64,000 nucleotides of DNA from Rhodobacterales bacterium (GTDB lineage: Bacteria; Pseudomonadota; Alphaproteobacteria; Rhodobacterales; Rhodobacteraceae), in assembly GCA_026400355.1 (NCBI GenBank), contig JAPLPE010000015.1, positions 1 through 64,000 on the forward strand, written 5' to 3'. The stretch's first letter is position 1. Each line of letters begins with the position of its first letter. The notes below the pieces were generated by a model that saw only the letters and a list, made by a program, of their open reading frames with translations, ran no database searches and was not told the origin of the DNA. Below, piece by piece: positions 8,752 through 17,046 of the stretch. Both the position numbers and the translations under genes were made by a program.

Positions 8752-10419
8752 ATGTATGTTTACAACGACTTCGACGAAGCCTTCGTCCGCGAACGCGCGG
8801 CCCAGTTCCGTGCCCAGGTGGAACGCCGCATTGACGGCTCCCTGACCGAGGATGAATTCCGGCCCCTTCGCCTGATGAACGGCCTTTACCTGCAACTCCA
8901 CGCCTACATGCTCCGCGTCGCGATCCCCTATGGCACGCTGAACCCCTCGCAGATGCGGCAACTGGCCTACATAGCCGACCGCTGGGACAAGGGCTATGGC
9001 CATTGGACGACGCGCCAGAATATCCAGTACAATTGGCCGGTCCTGAAGGACGTGCCCGACATGCTCGACGCGCTGGCCGAAGTCGGCATGCACGCAATCC
9101 AGACAAGCGGGAATACAATCCGCAACGTCACTGCCGACCATTTCGCCGGTGCCGCTGCGGACGAGATCGAAGACCCCCGCCCCGTGGCCGAACTCCTCCG
9201 CCAGTGGTCCACTGACCACCCGGAATTCCAGTTCCTGCCCCGTAAGTTCAAGATCGCCATCACGGGCAGCCCCAACGATCGCGCCGTGACCAAGGCCCAT
9301 GACATCGGCCTGCGTATGGTCCGCAGCGATGCGGGCGAACCCGGGTTCGAAGTCATCGTTGGCGGCGGGCTTGGCCGCACTCCCATGATCGGGAAGGTCA
9401 TCCGCGACTTCCTGCCCAAGGCAGATCTGCTGCCATATTGCGAGGCAATCGTCAGCGTTTACAACGTGCTAGGCCGGCGTGACAACAAATACAAGGCGCG
9501 GATCAAGATCACGGTCTTTGAAAACGGCCTCGAAAACTTTGCCGAACTGGTCGAAGCCCGCTATGCCGAGATCCGCCCCGCCTTTACCGGCGTCGATCTG
9601 GACATCCTGAAGGCCATCGAGGCGCAATTTGCGCCCCCGTCCTTCCGCGATGCCCCGTCGGCAGGGTATGAGGCCGCACACCTTGCCAACCCGGCCTTCC
9701 GGTCTTGGGCCGATACCAACCTCGCGGCCCACAAGGCAGAGGGCTACGCCATCGTCTCGATCTCCATCAAGAAGCATGGCGCCACCCCCGGCGACGCGAC
9801 CAGCCACCAGATGCGCGTGATGGCCGATCTGGCCGAGAAGTATGGTCACGGCGAACTGCGGCTCAGCCACGAACAAAACGTTATCCTGCCCCACGTCCAC
9901 AAATCTGACCTGCCCGCCCTCTATCAGGCGTTGCGCGAGGCAGATCTGGCGACGGCGAACATCGGCCTCATCTCCGATATCATCGCCTGCCCCGGCATGG
10001 ACTACTGCGCATTGGCCACCGCCCGCTCGATCCCCATCGCGCAGGAAATCGCCGTGCGCTTTGACGAGCTGAAACTCGAACACGAGATCGGCCCGCTCAA
10101 GATCAAGATATCGGGCTGCATCAACGCCTGCGGTCACCACCATGTGGGACATATCGGCATCCTCGGTCTCGACCGGGCCGGTGTCGAAAACTATCAGGTC
10201 ACGCTGGGCGGTGACGGCACCGAAGAGGCTGTCATTGGCGAAAAGACCGGACCCGGTTTCTCCGCCGAAGAGATTCTGCCCGCCATCGAACGCATCGTGC
10301 TGGCCTATCTCGACCTGCGCACAAGCCCTGAGGAAACCTTCCTTGAAACCTTTCGCCGTCTGGGGATGGAGCCGTTCAAGGCCGTCCTCTATCCCGAGGA
10401 GAAGGCCGATGCTGCATGA
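8752..10419 (+). CDS. cysI: Assimilatory sulfite reductase, ferredoxin/NirA-type hemoprotein
   Basis: The 555-residue enzyme reduces sulfite to sulfide with six electrons. It shows the duplicated nitrite/sulfite reductase half-domains and, near residues 415-460, the cysteine set that binds the 4Fe-4S cluster and bridges to siroheme: CPGMDYC (CX5C), then SGCINACGHH (CX3C). The siroheme-side region GHWTTRQNIQYNW is at about residue 85. No flavoprotein CysJ is present, so electrons probably come from a ferredoxin, in keeping with the ferredoxin-NADP reductase at the end of the operon. The last 11 bases overlap cysH. Confidence 0.94.
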   Translation: MYVYNDFDEAFVRERAAQFRAQVERRIDGSLTEDEFRPLRLMNGLYLQLHAYMLRVAIPYGTLNPSQMRQLAYIADRWDKGYGHWTTRQNIQYNWPVLKDVPDMLDALAEVGMHAIQTSGNTIRNVTADHFAGAAADEIEDPRPVAELLRQWSTDHPEFQFLPRKFKIAITGSPNDRAVTKAHDIGLRMVRSDAGEPGFEVIVGGGLGRTPMIGKVIRDFLPKADLLPYCEAIVSVYNVLGRRDNKYKARIKITVFENGLENFAELVEARYAEIRPAFTGVDLDILKAIEAQFAPPSFRDAPSAGYEAAHLANPAFRSWADTNLAAHKAEGYAIVSISIKKHGATPGDATSHQMRVMADLAEKYGHGELRLSHEQNVILPHVHKSDLPALYQALREADLATANIGLISDIIACPGMDYCALATARSIPIAQEIAVRFDELKLEHEIGPLKIKISGCINACGHHHVGHIGILGLDRAGVENYQVTLGGDGTEEAVIGEKTGPGFSAEEILPAIERIVLAYLDLRTSPEETFLETFRRLGMEPFKAVLYPEEKADAA

Positions 10420-11164
10420 ACCTGTTGCCGACCGCCACGGCTTGGTCGCAGACCGCGTCGCAGCGCTGAACACCCGCTACCGCCACCACGGCGCCACGGC
10501 TGTGCTTGAACGCGCCATGACCGACCCCGAGGTCGGCCGCCTCGCCCTCGTCTCCTCTTTCGGGGCCGAATCGGTTGTTCTCTTGCACCTTGTCTCAATC
10601 ATGGAACGCAACCTGCCGGTCCTGTTCATCGACACGGAAATGCTCTTTGCGGAAACACTGGCCTATCAGCTTGAACTGACCGAACGTCTGCGCCTGACCA
10701 ACGTGCAGGTCGTTAAGGCCAGACGCGAAGACCTGTTCGTCCGCGATAACGAAGGCATCCTGCACGTCCACGATCCCGATGCCTGCTGTGCGCTCCGCAA
10801 GACCGAACCGCTTCAGCGCGCGCTTCTGTACTATGATGCCTGGATCACCGGCCGCAAACGCTACCAAGGCTCGACCCGCGCCAGCCTCGACTTCTTCGAG
10901 GCCGAGGGCGATCGGCGCATCAAGGTTAACCCGCTCGTCCATTGGACCAGCAGCGACCTGCAGGACTACATGAACGAAAACCGCCTCCCCCGGCATCCGC
11001 TGGTAGCCAAGGGTTACCCGTCAGTCGGCTGCGCCCCCTGCACCACGCGTGTCAATGACGGCGAAGACCCGCGTGCGGGCCGCTGGCGTGACCTGCCGAA
11101 AGAGGAATGCGGCATCCACTTTGTCGACGGCAAAGTCGTGCGCGTCAAATCCGTGGCAGCCTGA
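10409..11164 (+). CDS. cysH: Adenylyl-sulfate reductase (CysH family, Fe-S type)
   Basis: The 251-residue protein has the PP-loop nucleotide motif SSFGAES and the sulfonucleotide-binding signatures of the CysH family. It contains paired cysteines DACCALRKTEPL and a second pair GCAPCTT. That four-cysteine set binds a 4Fe-4S cluster and marks APS reductases rather than the cluster-free PAPS reductases, so the substrate is probably APS reduced to sulfite with thioredoxin. The ATG at 10409 sits inside the cysI end (11-base overlap). No cysD/N or sat gene is in the window. Confidence 0.92.
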   Translation: MLHEPVADRHGLVADRVAALNTRYRHHGATAVLERAMTDPEVGRLALVSSFGAESVVLLHLVSIMERNLPVLFIDTEMLFAETLAYQLELTERLRLTNVQVVKARREDLFVRDNEGILHVHDPDACCALRKTEPLQRALLYYDAWITGRKRYQGSTRASLDFFEAEGDRRIKVNPLVHWTSSDLQDYMNENRLPRHPLVAKGYPSVGCAPCTTRVNDGEDPRAGRWRDLPKEECGIHFVDGKVVRVKSVAA

Positions 11165-11198
11165 CCGCGCCAAAAGAACGAAAAAGGCAAGAGAACCG

Positions 11199-11612
11199 AT
11201 GAGCGTCATAATCACTGATACAGGCTTTAGCGCCGATACCTGGAATGGGTCTTTCGTACCGCTGGCCGATCTGGCAGCCAACGACGATGACCTTGGCATT
11301 GATCTGCCGTCGACCGCTGATCCCCATGCTCTGCGTGGCCGGCTCGGTTCGATCCCAATGATCCGCGTGGATTTTCCCGCCTTCAACGACGGCCGCGGCT
11401 TTACGATCGCCCGCACCCTGCGCTCCCTTGGCTACATCGGCCGCCTGCGTGCCAAGGGAAACGTCATTCCCGACCAATACGCCATGGCCCGCCGTTCCGG
11501 CTTTGACGAGGTCGAGATCAGCGACGACGCTGCCCTCCGCATGACAGAGGCGCACTGGCTGGCCCGCGCAAACTGGCGCGCCCATGACTATCAGTCGCGG
11601 CTGCGCGCCTGA
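11199..11612 (+). CDS. DUF934 family protein of the sulfur operon
   Basis: The 137-residue protein contains the family core IRVDFPAFNDGRGFTIARTL followed by LGYIGRLRAKGNVIPDQYAM. DUF934 genes sit beside cysI/cysH in many proteobacteria, sometimes annotated as an oxidoreductase or CysX-like partner, but no biochemical role is established. The start ATG at 11199 follows a short spacer after cysH. It closes the reductase part of the operon before a separate upstream region for fpr. Confidence 0.88.
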   Translation: MSVIITDTGFSADTWNGSFVPLADLAANDDDLGIDLPSTADPHALRGRLGSIPMIRVDFPAFNDGRGFTIARTLRSLGYIGRLRAKGNVIPDQYAMARRSGFDEVEISDDAALRMTEAHWLARANWRAHDYQSRLRA

Positions 11613-11624
11613 TCCGCCCTTTAT

Positions 11625-11638
11625 CTGACCCAGATCAA
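11625..11638. promoter_or_regulatory. Candidate FNR/FnrL-type site upstream of fpr
   Basis: CTGACCCAGATCAA resembles the FNR consensus TTGAT-N4-ATCAA, with a perfect right half (ATCAA) and a left half two bases off. It lies 43 bases before the fpr start codon. Oxygen- or redox-linked control of a ferredoxin/flavodoxin reductase is plausible. This is pattern matching to a short consensus and can arise by chance. Confidence 0.3.
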
Positions 11639-11681
11639 AGCCTATGAACAGGTTGTGCCCCAACGGGGTGCAGAGTGACCC

Positions 11682-12512
11682 ATGACCGAGCAAACCCCCG
11701 TGACCCAGACCGACGCCGCACCGGCCACCCTGACCAAGATGCACCTTCCCGACGCGCAGATCGTGACCTCAGTCCGCCACTATACGGACAGGCTCTTCTC
11801 GTTCCGAGTCACGCGGCCCAAGACGCTGCGCTTCCGGTCGGGCGAATTCGTGATGATCGGCCTGATGGGCGACAACGGCAAACCGCTCCTGCGCGCCTAT
11901 TCCATCGCCTCCCCCTCCTGGGACGAGGAACTCGAATTCTATTCGATCAAGGTGCAGGACGGCCCGCTCACCTCGAAACTTCAGCATATTCAGCCGGGGG
12001 ACGAGATCATCCTGCGACCCAAACCCGTGGGCACGCTCGTCCATGACGCGCTGCTGCCCGGCAAGCGGATATACTTCTTCGCGACTGGTACCGGTTTTGC
12101 CCCCTTCGCGTCGCTCCTCCGCGATCCGGACACCTACGAGCGCTATGACGAAGTCATTATCACCCACACCTGCCGCGACGTGGCCGAACTCACCTATGGC
12201 CGCGACCTTGTCGAAGGTCTGGCCGAGGACCCGCTGATCGGTGAACTCGTCGCGGGCAAGCTGCGCTACTATCCCACGACCACGCGCGAAACCTCGCCCA
12301 AGATGGGCCGCATCACGACGCTGATCGAAAATGGCGAAATCTTCGCCGCTCTCGGCGTGCCGCCGCTCAACCCGTCCACCGACCGCGCGATGGTCTGCGG
12401 GTCCCTAGCCTTCAACCTCGATATCAAGGCGCTGCTTGAAAAGGCAGGCCTGCGTGAAGGCGCTAATTCCGAACCCAAGGAATTCGTCATCGAAAAGGCC
12501 TTCGTCGGCTGA
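11682..12512 (+). CDS. fpr: Ferredoxin/flavodoxin-NADP+ reductase
   Basis: The 276-residue flavoprotein moves electrons between NADPH and ferredoxin or flavodoxin. It has the FAD-binding RAYSIASPSW motif (about residues 69-78), the NADP pyrophosphate-binding region FATGTGFAPFASLLRD, and the MVCGSLAFNLD segment near the C-terminus. The subclass is the bacterial FPR type, ending in a short tail rather than the plastid C-terminal Tyr. It lies 69 bases after the DUF934 gene and could supply reduced ferredoxin to CysI, but the gap and possible FNR-like box suggest its own promoter. Confidence 0.93.
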   Translation: MTEQTPVTQTDAAPATLTKMHLPDAQIVTSVRHYTDRLFSFRVTRPKTLRFRSGEFVMIGLMGDNGKPLLRAYSIASPSWDEELEFYSIKVQDGPLTSKLQHIQPGDEIILRPKPVGTLVHDALLPGKRIYFFATGTGFAPFASLLRDPDTYERYDEVIITHTCRDVAELTYGRDLVEGLAEDPLIGELVAGKLRYYPTTTRETSPKMGRITTLIENGEIFAALGVPPLNPSTDRAMVCGSLAFNLDIKALLEKAGLREGANSEPKEFVIEKAFVG

Positions 12513-12524
12513 GAATACGTCGGG

Positions 12525-12551
12525 GTAGGGCGGGATTCACTCCGCCACGCC
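12525..12551. repeat. Dispersed palindromic repeat, family A copy 1
   Basis: A short imperfect palindrome beginning GTAGGGCGGG and returning as CTCCGCCACG sits in the convergent gap after fpr. It matches copies near 15989, 30773 and 62043 in having GTAGGGYGGG at the left and a mirrored YCCRCC at the right. Confidence 0.5.
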
Positions 12552-12561
12552 ACGCCTAGGA

Positions 12562-12594
12562 AAGCGCCGCCCGGGATCAGTCCGGGCGGCGCTT
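12562..12594. terminator. Bidirectional hairpin between fpr and the repeat protein gene
   Basis: A perfect 13-base stem AAGCGCCGCCCGG / CCGGGCGGCGCTT with a seven-base loop lies between two convergent genes. It is followed by TCTGT on the plus strand and by T/C-rich sequence on the minus strand. The position and strength suit a shared terminator, although the U-tract is weak. Confidence 0.75.
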
Positions 12595-12612
12595 CTGTCA
12601 CTGGCTAAGGGC

Positions 12613-13380
12613 TTACTGAACGCCCAGAGCAGAACCGATACGCTTCAGCACTTCCGGCAGCAGCGTCGGGCTGTTTTGCGCGGCCGTTACGGCGGTTACA
12701 AGCTGGGTCTTGAGCGACGCGTCAATGGGCGCCGCGTTGATCGCAGTCGTGACTGATTCCAGGTTGAAGTTCGCCGGGTCGAGCAGCTGGTCGAGCGGCA
12801 CCGTCACGGCATCAGCAGCAGCGGCGGTCGTATCGGCCACGGCAGCAGCGGTATCCGTCGCGGCTTCGGTCACTGCATCGGTCGCCGCAGCAGCGGTATC
12901 GGCCACAGCGGCAGCGGCGTCGGTCGCGACGTCGGTGGCAGCTTCCGTCGCCGCAGCAGCGGTATCGGCCACAGCGGCAGCGGCGTCGGTCGCGGCGTCG
13001 GTGGCAGCTTCCGTCGCAGCGGCAGCAGTGTCGGCCACAGCAGCAGCGGTATCCGTCACTGCATCGGCAGCAGCAGCAGCGGTCTCCGTGACAGCATCAG
13101 TCGCGGCTGCAGCGGTATCGGCAACAGCTTCGGTCGCAGCAGCAGCGGTGTCCGCGACAGCTTCAGTTGCTGCAGCAGCGGTATCAGCAGCAGCCTCAGT
13201 AGCTGCAGCAGCGGGGTCAGCCGCTTCGGCAGCAGCCGCTTCGACAGCAGCAGCCGTATCGGCAGCAACCTGATCAGCTTGCGCTTCAGCGGCAGCCCTC
13301 TGGGCCTGCTGATCGCTGTAGTACCAGTAGGCGCCCAGGGCGACGACGATCACCACAACAATGGCAATAATGCGATTCAT
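12613..13380 (-). CDS. Membrane-anchored alanine-rich protein built of 11-residue repeats
   Basis: The 255-residue protein starts with an uncleaved-looking membrane anchor (MNRIIAIVVVIVVALGAYWYY). It then runs for about 160 residues as near-exact 11-residue units of the type ADTAAAATEAV, with Ala dominant and Thr, Asp or Glu at fixed places, and ends in a non-repeat C-terminal domain of about 60 residues (LDQLLDPANF to RIGSALGVQ). Eleven-residue periodicity fits one long, slightly right-handed helix, as in LEA-type and other amphipathic helical repeats. The body should be periplasmic. GGAAGGA precedes the ATG at 13380. I do not recognise a function. Roles in envelope stress, spacing or surface interaction are all possible. 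Confidence 0.8.
   Translation of the reverse strand: MNRIIAIVVVIVVALGAYWYYSDQQAQRAAAEAQADQVAADTAAAVEAAAAEAADPAAAATEAAADTAAAATEAVADTAAAATEAVADTAAAATDAVTETAAAAADAVTDTAAAVADTAAAATEAATDAATDAAAAVADTAAAATEAATDVATDAAAAVADTAAAATDAVTEAATDTAAAVADTTAAAADAVTVPLDQLLDPANFNLESVTTAINAAPIDASLKTQLVTAVTAAQNSPTLLPEVLKRIGSALGVQ
12892..13023 (-). repeat. Near-identical 66-bp tandem duplication inside the repeat gene
   Basis: The block beginning GGCCACAGCGGCAGCGGCGT occurs at 12901 and again at 12967, a 66-base period equal to two 11-residue units. The copies differ at very few positions. Such low divergence inside an already repetitive gene points to recent slippage or unequal recombination, so repeat number may vary between strains. 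Confidence 0.75.
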
Positions 13381-13597
13381 GTTTCATCCTTCCAATCACT
13401 CACAGGCAGACCCCTACAGGGGACCCCGGCCCTCATATGTCAGAATACCTTCAAATTGCAACGCAGCAACGGCAACAATAACCGACCCGGCGTTCAGGGA
13501 CAGCATATTTCGCAGCCCCATTTTTGCGGGTTGAACCTGCGTCACGTCAAGTTTAATTGGGTGTCTGGAGTTTGAAACGACACAAAGGACGACTGCC

Positions 13598-14140
13598 ATA
13601 GGACGCAGACCGCACAACGCACCGCCCGTGCGTGAAACCGGACCAAGAATCAACGAGCGGATTCGGGGCTCCGACATCCGCCTTATCGGCGCAAACGGCG
13701 AGAATATTGGCGTTATTTCCCCCGACAAGGCTCTCCTGATGGCCGAAGAAGCCGGTCTCGACCTTGTAGAAATCTCGCCCAATGCAGTTCCCCCGGTCTG
13801 CAAGATAATGGACTACGGCAAGTTCAAGTACGAGACTCAGAAGAAAGAAGCCGAAGCGCGGAAGAACCAGAAGATCATCGAGATCAAAGAGGTCAAGTTC
13901 CGCCCAAACACAGACACGCATGACTACGAGGTCAAGATGCGGTCCGTGTTCAAGTTTCTCGACGAAGGCGACAAGGTCAAGATAACGCTACGCTTCCGTG
14001 GCCGCGAAATGGCCCATCAGGAACTTGGTCGTATCCTGCTCGAACGCGTGGCCGAAGACGTCAAGGAAGTGGGCAAGGTCGAAAGCATGCCCCGCCTTGA
14101 GGGCCGCCAGATGGTCATGATGATCGGCCCGTCCAGATAA
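13598..14140 (+). CDS. infC: Translation initiation factor IF-3 with apparent AUA start
   Basis: IF-3 binds the 30S subunit and rejects non-standard initiation. The 180-residue product has the N-domain ([20 protein letters not shown]), the linker [20 protein letters not shown], and the C-domain ([18 protein letters not shown]). The first in-frame AUG-like codon is a GTG at 13628, but conserved family sequence (RRPHNAPP) continues upstream to an ATA at 13598 with AAAGGA eight bases ahead. No ATG, GTG or TTG lies between. Many bacteria start infC at AUU, AUA or AUC so that IF-3 represses its own synthesis, and this gene fits that pattern. A Rho-independent terminator follows. Confidence 0.9.
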   Translation: MGRRPHNAPPVRETGPRINERIRGSDIRLIGANGENIGVISPDKALLMAEEAGLDLVEISPNAVPPVCKIMDYGKFKYETQKKEAEARKNQKIIEIKEVKFRPNTDTHDYEVKMRSVFKFLDEGDKVKITLRFRGREMAHQELGRILLERVAEDVKEVGKVESMPRLEGRQMVMMIGPSR

Positions 14141-14162
14141 GAACTTGTAGACAATACATTAG

Positions 14163-14185
14163 GGCCGCCCGCCGGCGGCCTTTTT
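14163..14185 (+). terminator. Rho-independent terminator of infC
   Basis: A GC-rich stem GGCCGCC / GGCGGCC with a four-base loop is followed directly by TTTTT. It lies 22 bases after the infC stop and before the convergent gene at 14203, a textbook intrinsic terminator. Confidence 0.88.
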
Positions 14186-14202
14186 CGTTTCCGATGAGAA
14201 AC

Positions 14203-14595
14203 CTACTGACCGGCAGTAAGATCAAACAGCATGTCATCGCAATACTGCGCCGACTCCGGCGTGAGCAGCCCCACGATGATCGACTGTATCTCGCCAACAT
14301 CCTCACCCGGCCAGTCCCGGGCAAAAATCTCGAACGCCGTCGCGCAATCCGGGTCCTTGAACCCGCGCCCAATGCCATAGCTGTTCAGCCAGATCTGGCA
14401 TTCCCTTGCGTCCCCGGCATTCACCACGGCGGTCAGCTCAGCAGTATCCCCGCCCTCGCCCCCGTCGATCAGCCCATAGACAACAAGCGACTCGAGCGCC
14501 GCGCATTGCGCCGGCGCCCCCTTAAGGCCAAGTCCCAGCGCGCCAGCCTGACCAGCCACGACACTCATAACCAGCGCCGCGAGCACCGCCCTCAC
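14203..14595 (-). CDS. Secreted hypothetical protein
   Basis: The 130-residue protein begins with a clear signal peptide (MRAVLAALVMSVVAGQAGALG). The mature part has several cysteines (QCAALES, ECQIWLNSYG, DPDCATAFE, QYCDDML) that could form two disulfides. The start overlaps the end of the coxM-like gene by four bases, so it is the last gene of that operon, but nothing in it resembles a molybdenum-hydroxylase component. I do not recognise the family. A small periplasmic protein is the safe description. Confidence 0.65.
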   Translation of the reverse strand: MRAVLAALVMSVVAGQAGALGLGLKGAPAQCAALESLVVYGLIDGGEGGDTAELTAVVNAGDARECQIWLNSYGIGRGFKDPDCATAFEIFARDWPGEDVGEIQSIIVGLLTPESAQYCDDMLFDLTAGQ

Positions 14596-15383
14596 GTCGC
14601 ACCCGCTACGGCACGCTTGGCCATTACCTTCACCAGATGCGCCCGGTATTCCGGTGTCGCGTGGACATCCCCGATCATCCCGTCCGCGTTAACCTTCAGC
14701 CCATCCAGCGCCGCCGCACTGAAATCACCCGACAGCGCCACCTCGGCCTCGGCCCAGTGGAAGACCCCGCCCTCGGACGCGCCCGTCACCGCCACCCGTA
14801 CCCCGTCCGCATACTTCGCCACGAACACGCCGACCAAAGCGAACCGCGACGCGGGCTGGTGGAACTTCACATAGGCCGCCTTCTCTGCGACCGGGAAGCG
14901 CACTTCAGTGACAATCTCCCCTTCATGCAGCGCCGTCGAAAACATACCATTAAAGAAATCATCTGCCGCAATCCTCCGCCGGTCCGTGATGATCACGGCC
15001 CCGGTTCCCAGGGCCGCTGCCGGATAGCAGGCCGACGGGTCGTTGTTGGCAAGGCTCCCGCCCACCGTCCCCCGGTTGCGCACCGCCGGGTCACCGATCT
15101 GCCCCGCAAGGGCCGCGAGCGCCGGGAAGTACTGCGCCGCCTCTACCGCCACCAACGCATGCGGCGTGGCCCCGCCCACGCAAACCATCCCGTCATCGCT
15201 CAGGCACACGCCCCGCATCTCGGGGATTGACGTCAGGCTCACCAGGACGGCGGGCGAGGCCAACCGTGCCTTCATCGACGGGATCAACGTCTGCCCGCCC
15301 CCCAGCGCTTGCGCGCCCTCGAACCCCAGTGCAGCAACCGCCGCCGCGATCGTGGTCGGACGCTCAATCTCGAACGCATACAT
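14592..15383 (-). CDS. Molybdenum hydroxylase FAD-binding subunit (CoxM type)
   Basis: This 263-residue protein is the medium, FAD-binding subunit of a xanthine dehydrogenase/CO-dehydrogenase-like enzyme. It shows the pyrophosphate-binding loop ALGGGQTLIPSMKARLA (about residues 25-42) and the second FAD motif VRNRGTVGGSLANNDPSACYP (about residues 104-123). It lies 21 bases after the 2Fe-2S subunit gene. The molybdopterin-binding large subunit that should complete the enzyme is not next to it or anywhere in this window, so the substrate cannot be judged. Confidence 0.9.
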   Translation of the reverse strand: MYAFEIERPTTIAAAVAALGFEGAQALGGGQTLIPSMKARLASPAVLVSLTSIPEMRGVCLSDDGMVCVGGATPHALVAVEAAQYFPALAALAGQIGDPAVRNRGTVGGSLANNDPSACYPAAALGTGAVIITDRRRIAADDFFNGMFSTALHEGEIVTEVRFPVAEKAAYVKFHQPASRFALVGVFVAKYADGVRVAVTGASEGGVFHWAEAEVALSGDFSAAALDGLKVNADGMIGDVHATPEYRAHLVKVMAKRAVAGAT

Positions 15384-15404
15384 GGCCAGTCCCTTCGCCC
15401 CTCT

Positions 15405-15890
15405 TCATTCCGCCGCGAGCAGATTCACGTCCTGCCCGGAAGCCACCAAGACCGCCCGCACGATATTGTTGTATCCCGTGCAGCGGCAGATATTCCCTTC
15501 CAGATAGGCCCGCACCTCATTCTGGGTAGGCTTCGGGTTCTCGGTCAAAAGCGCCGCCGTCGACATCACCATCCCTGGCGTGCAGAACCCGCATTGCAAC
15601 CCGTGCTCATCCCGGAACGCTTGCTGGATGGGCCCCAGCGCGCCGTCCGCCCCGGCCATCCCCTCGATTGTCCGCACCAAAGCACCTTCGGCCTCAAAGG
15701 CGAACATCGTGCAGGATTTAACAGCCTTGCCATTCACATGCACCACGCAGGCCCCGCACTGGCTCGTGTCACAGCCCACATGCGTGCCCGTCAAATGCAG
15801 GGTCCCCCGCAGGAAATCGACAAGCAACGTCCGCCCCTCGACATCAGCCTGAACAGGCACTCCGTTCACCGTCATGCGGGCTTGGGTCAC
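15405..15890 (-). CDS. Molybdenum hydroxylase 2Fe-2S subunit (CoxS type)
   Basis: The small subunit has both cluster-binding patterns of the family: the plant-ferredoxin-like [16 protein letters not shown], and the C-terminal helical set [10 protein letters not shown] ... [13 protein letters not shown]. It passes electrons from molybdopterin to FAD. GTG at 15890 gives [10 protein letters not shown], which resembles relatives beginning MTQVxMTVNG, and has GGGGGAGAG upstream; ATG at 15875 is the alternative. It is followed by coxM. No coxL accompanies it. Confidence 0.9.
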   Translation of the reverse strand: MTQARMTVNGVPVQADVEGRTLLVDFLRGTLHLTGTHVGCDTSQCGACVVHVNGKAVKSCTMFAFEAEGALVRTIEGMAGADGALGPIQQAFRDEHGLQCGFCTPGMVMSTAALLTENPKPTQNEVRAYLEGNICRCTGYNNIVRAVLVASGQDVNLLAAE

Positions 15891-15988
15891 AGGCTCTCTC
15901 CCCCTTGCAAGTGTCCCCTTCAGCATAATCATGCCAAGCCAGCGGATTGAACAGAAAAAGCGAAGCAACGTGGCCAAAGCCCGGACAA

Positions 15989-16040
15989 GTAGGGTGGGTG
16001 AGACCCACCATCCCCCAGCCCAACCGAGGTCGCGCGCCGG
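15989..16040. repeat. Dispersed palindromic repeat, family A copy 2 (long form)
   Basis: GTAGGGTGGGTGAGACCCAC forms a near-perfect palindrome. It continues into CATCCCCCAGCCCAACCGAG and GTCGCGCGCC. This copy shows both halves of the element: the palindrome and the GAGGTCGCGC tail seen alone at 51931. Confidence 0.6.
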
Positions 16041-16056
16041 GCGGACGAGCGCCCCC

Positions 16057-17046
16057 TCACCCCTCTCGTGGACGCGGCCGCGTCGCAATCTCCTTGAGCA
16101 GCCCGCCCACCCCCATCGCCGCCAGATCACCCGGCCCCACCGGCACACCGCAGATCACCCGCTCCAACACCCAGTCCGCACCATTCAGCGCCGGCGACCG
16201 TGCACACCCCGGCAGGCCAATAACCGGCTTCGCCCCGAGCCAGCCCAGAAACAGCAGGTTCCCCGGATCCACCGGAATCCCGAACTGCACCACCTCACCC
16301 CCGGCAGCCCGCACCCCTGACGGTGCCACATCCGCCGGGTCCGATGTGGCCGAGGCCGTCAGGACAAACACCACCTCCGCCTCTGCAGCCCGGATCGCCG
16401 CAGCAATCGCCGCCGCTTCGTGCGGCACCACGACACGCGGCGCCAAAGTCACCCCGAGCCGATCCAGACGCCCGATCAGCGCGACCCGTCCCTTCGTCCC
16501 CGGATCGCGTCCATGAATGGTTTCGATCAGCGCCGCCGTCCGGTACTTCGGCCCCCGCAGCGTCAGACCGCCACCGGTCACCGCCTCAGCCCGCGCCACA
16601 TCCGCCTCGGGCACCGCGTAGGAGATGATCTTCACCGTCCCGACCATCGCCCCCGCATCCGCCCGGTGCCAAGGCGCGACTGTCGCCAGCGTGATCATCG
16701 GGTTGACGGCGTTCAGCGCATTGACCGCCGCCACATCGACGGCAACAACCCCCACCCCCGTCGCATGGATGTTCACCCGCCCAGTTGCCGCCTGCGTCAC
16801 CCGCAGCCCCTGCCCCGCCGGGTCCGGCACCAAAGCCGCCGCAATCCGGGTCGCCGCCGCATCCTCGTGCAGATCCCTGGTCTCAAGCCGCGCAACAATG
16901 ACCTCGGTCAACCCATCTGCCCGCAACGCAGCCAGCGCCGCCGGCCCCAACCGCTGACCCTTCTTCAGAGGCCCCACAGTCGTCTGCACCGAATGAGCCA
17001 GAATCGCCCCGTCTGCCTGATCCAGCGGAACCGGCCCGAACTTCAC
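16057..17046 (-). CDS. Molybdopterin-binding protein (MoeA/MogA-like, XdhC-linked)
   Basis: The 329-residue protein begins [20 protein letters not shown], a form seen in molybdopterin-binding proteins that accompany molybdenum hydroxylases. It ends with a MoCF-type domain ([20 protein letters not shown], then [23 protein letters not shown]). It probably handles molybdenum cofactor maturation or insertion for the CoxSM-type enzyme. Some homologues carry an extra nucleotidyltransferase (MocA) domain, which is absent here. It overlaps xdhC by four bases. Confidence 0.82.
   Translation of the reverse strand: MKFGPVPLDQADGAILAHSVQTTVGPLKKGQRLGPAALAALRADGLTEVIVARLETRDLHEDAAATRIAAALVPDPAGQGLRVTQAATGRVNIHATGVGVVAVDVAAVNALNAVNPMITLATVAPWHRADAGAMVGTVKIISYAVPEADVARAEAVTGGGLTLRGPKYRTAALIETIHGRDPGTKGRVALIGRLDRLGVTLAPRVVVPHEAAAIAAAIRAAEAEVVFVLTASATSDPADVAPSGVRAAGGEVVQFGIPVDPGNLLFLGWLGAKPVIGLPGCARSPALNGADWVLERVICGVPVGPGDLAAMGVGGLLKEIATRPRPREG

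Noticed and set aside
12892-13023. CRISPR-like array of regularly spaced repeats
   Set aside because: The repeats are contiguous coding units without unique spacers, they translate to an 11-residue period, and no cas gene is present.
12710-13273. Long Ala/Ser/Val open frame on the plus strand opposite the repeat gene
   Set aside because: It is the mirror of the 11-residue repeats; periodic GC-rich sequence keeps the antisense frame open. It has no start signal or domain.
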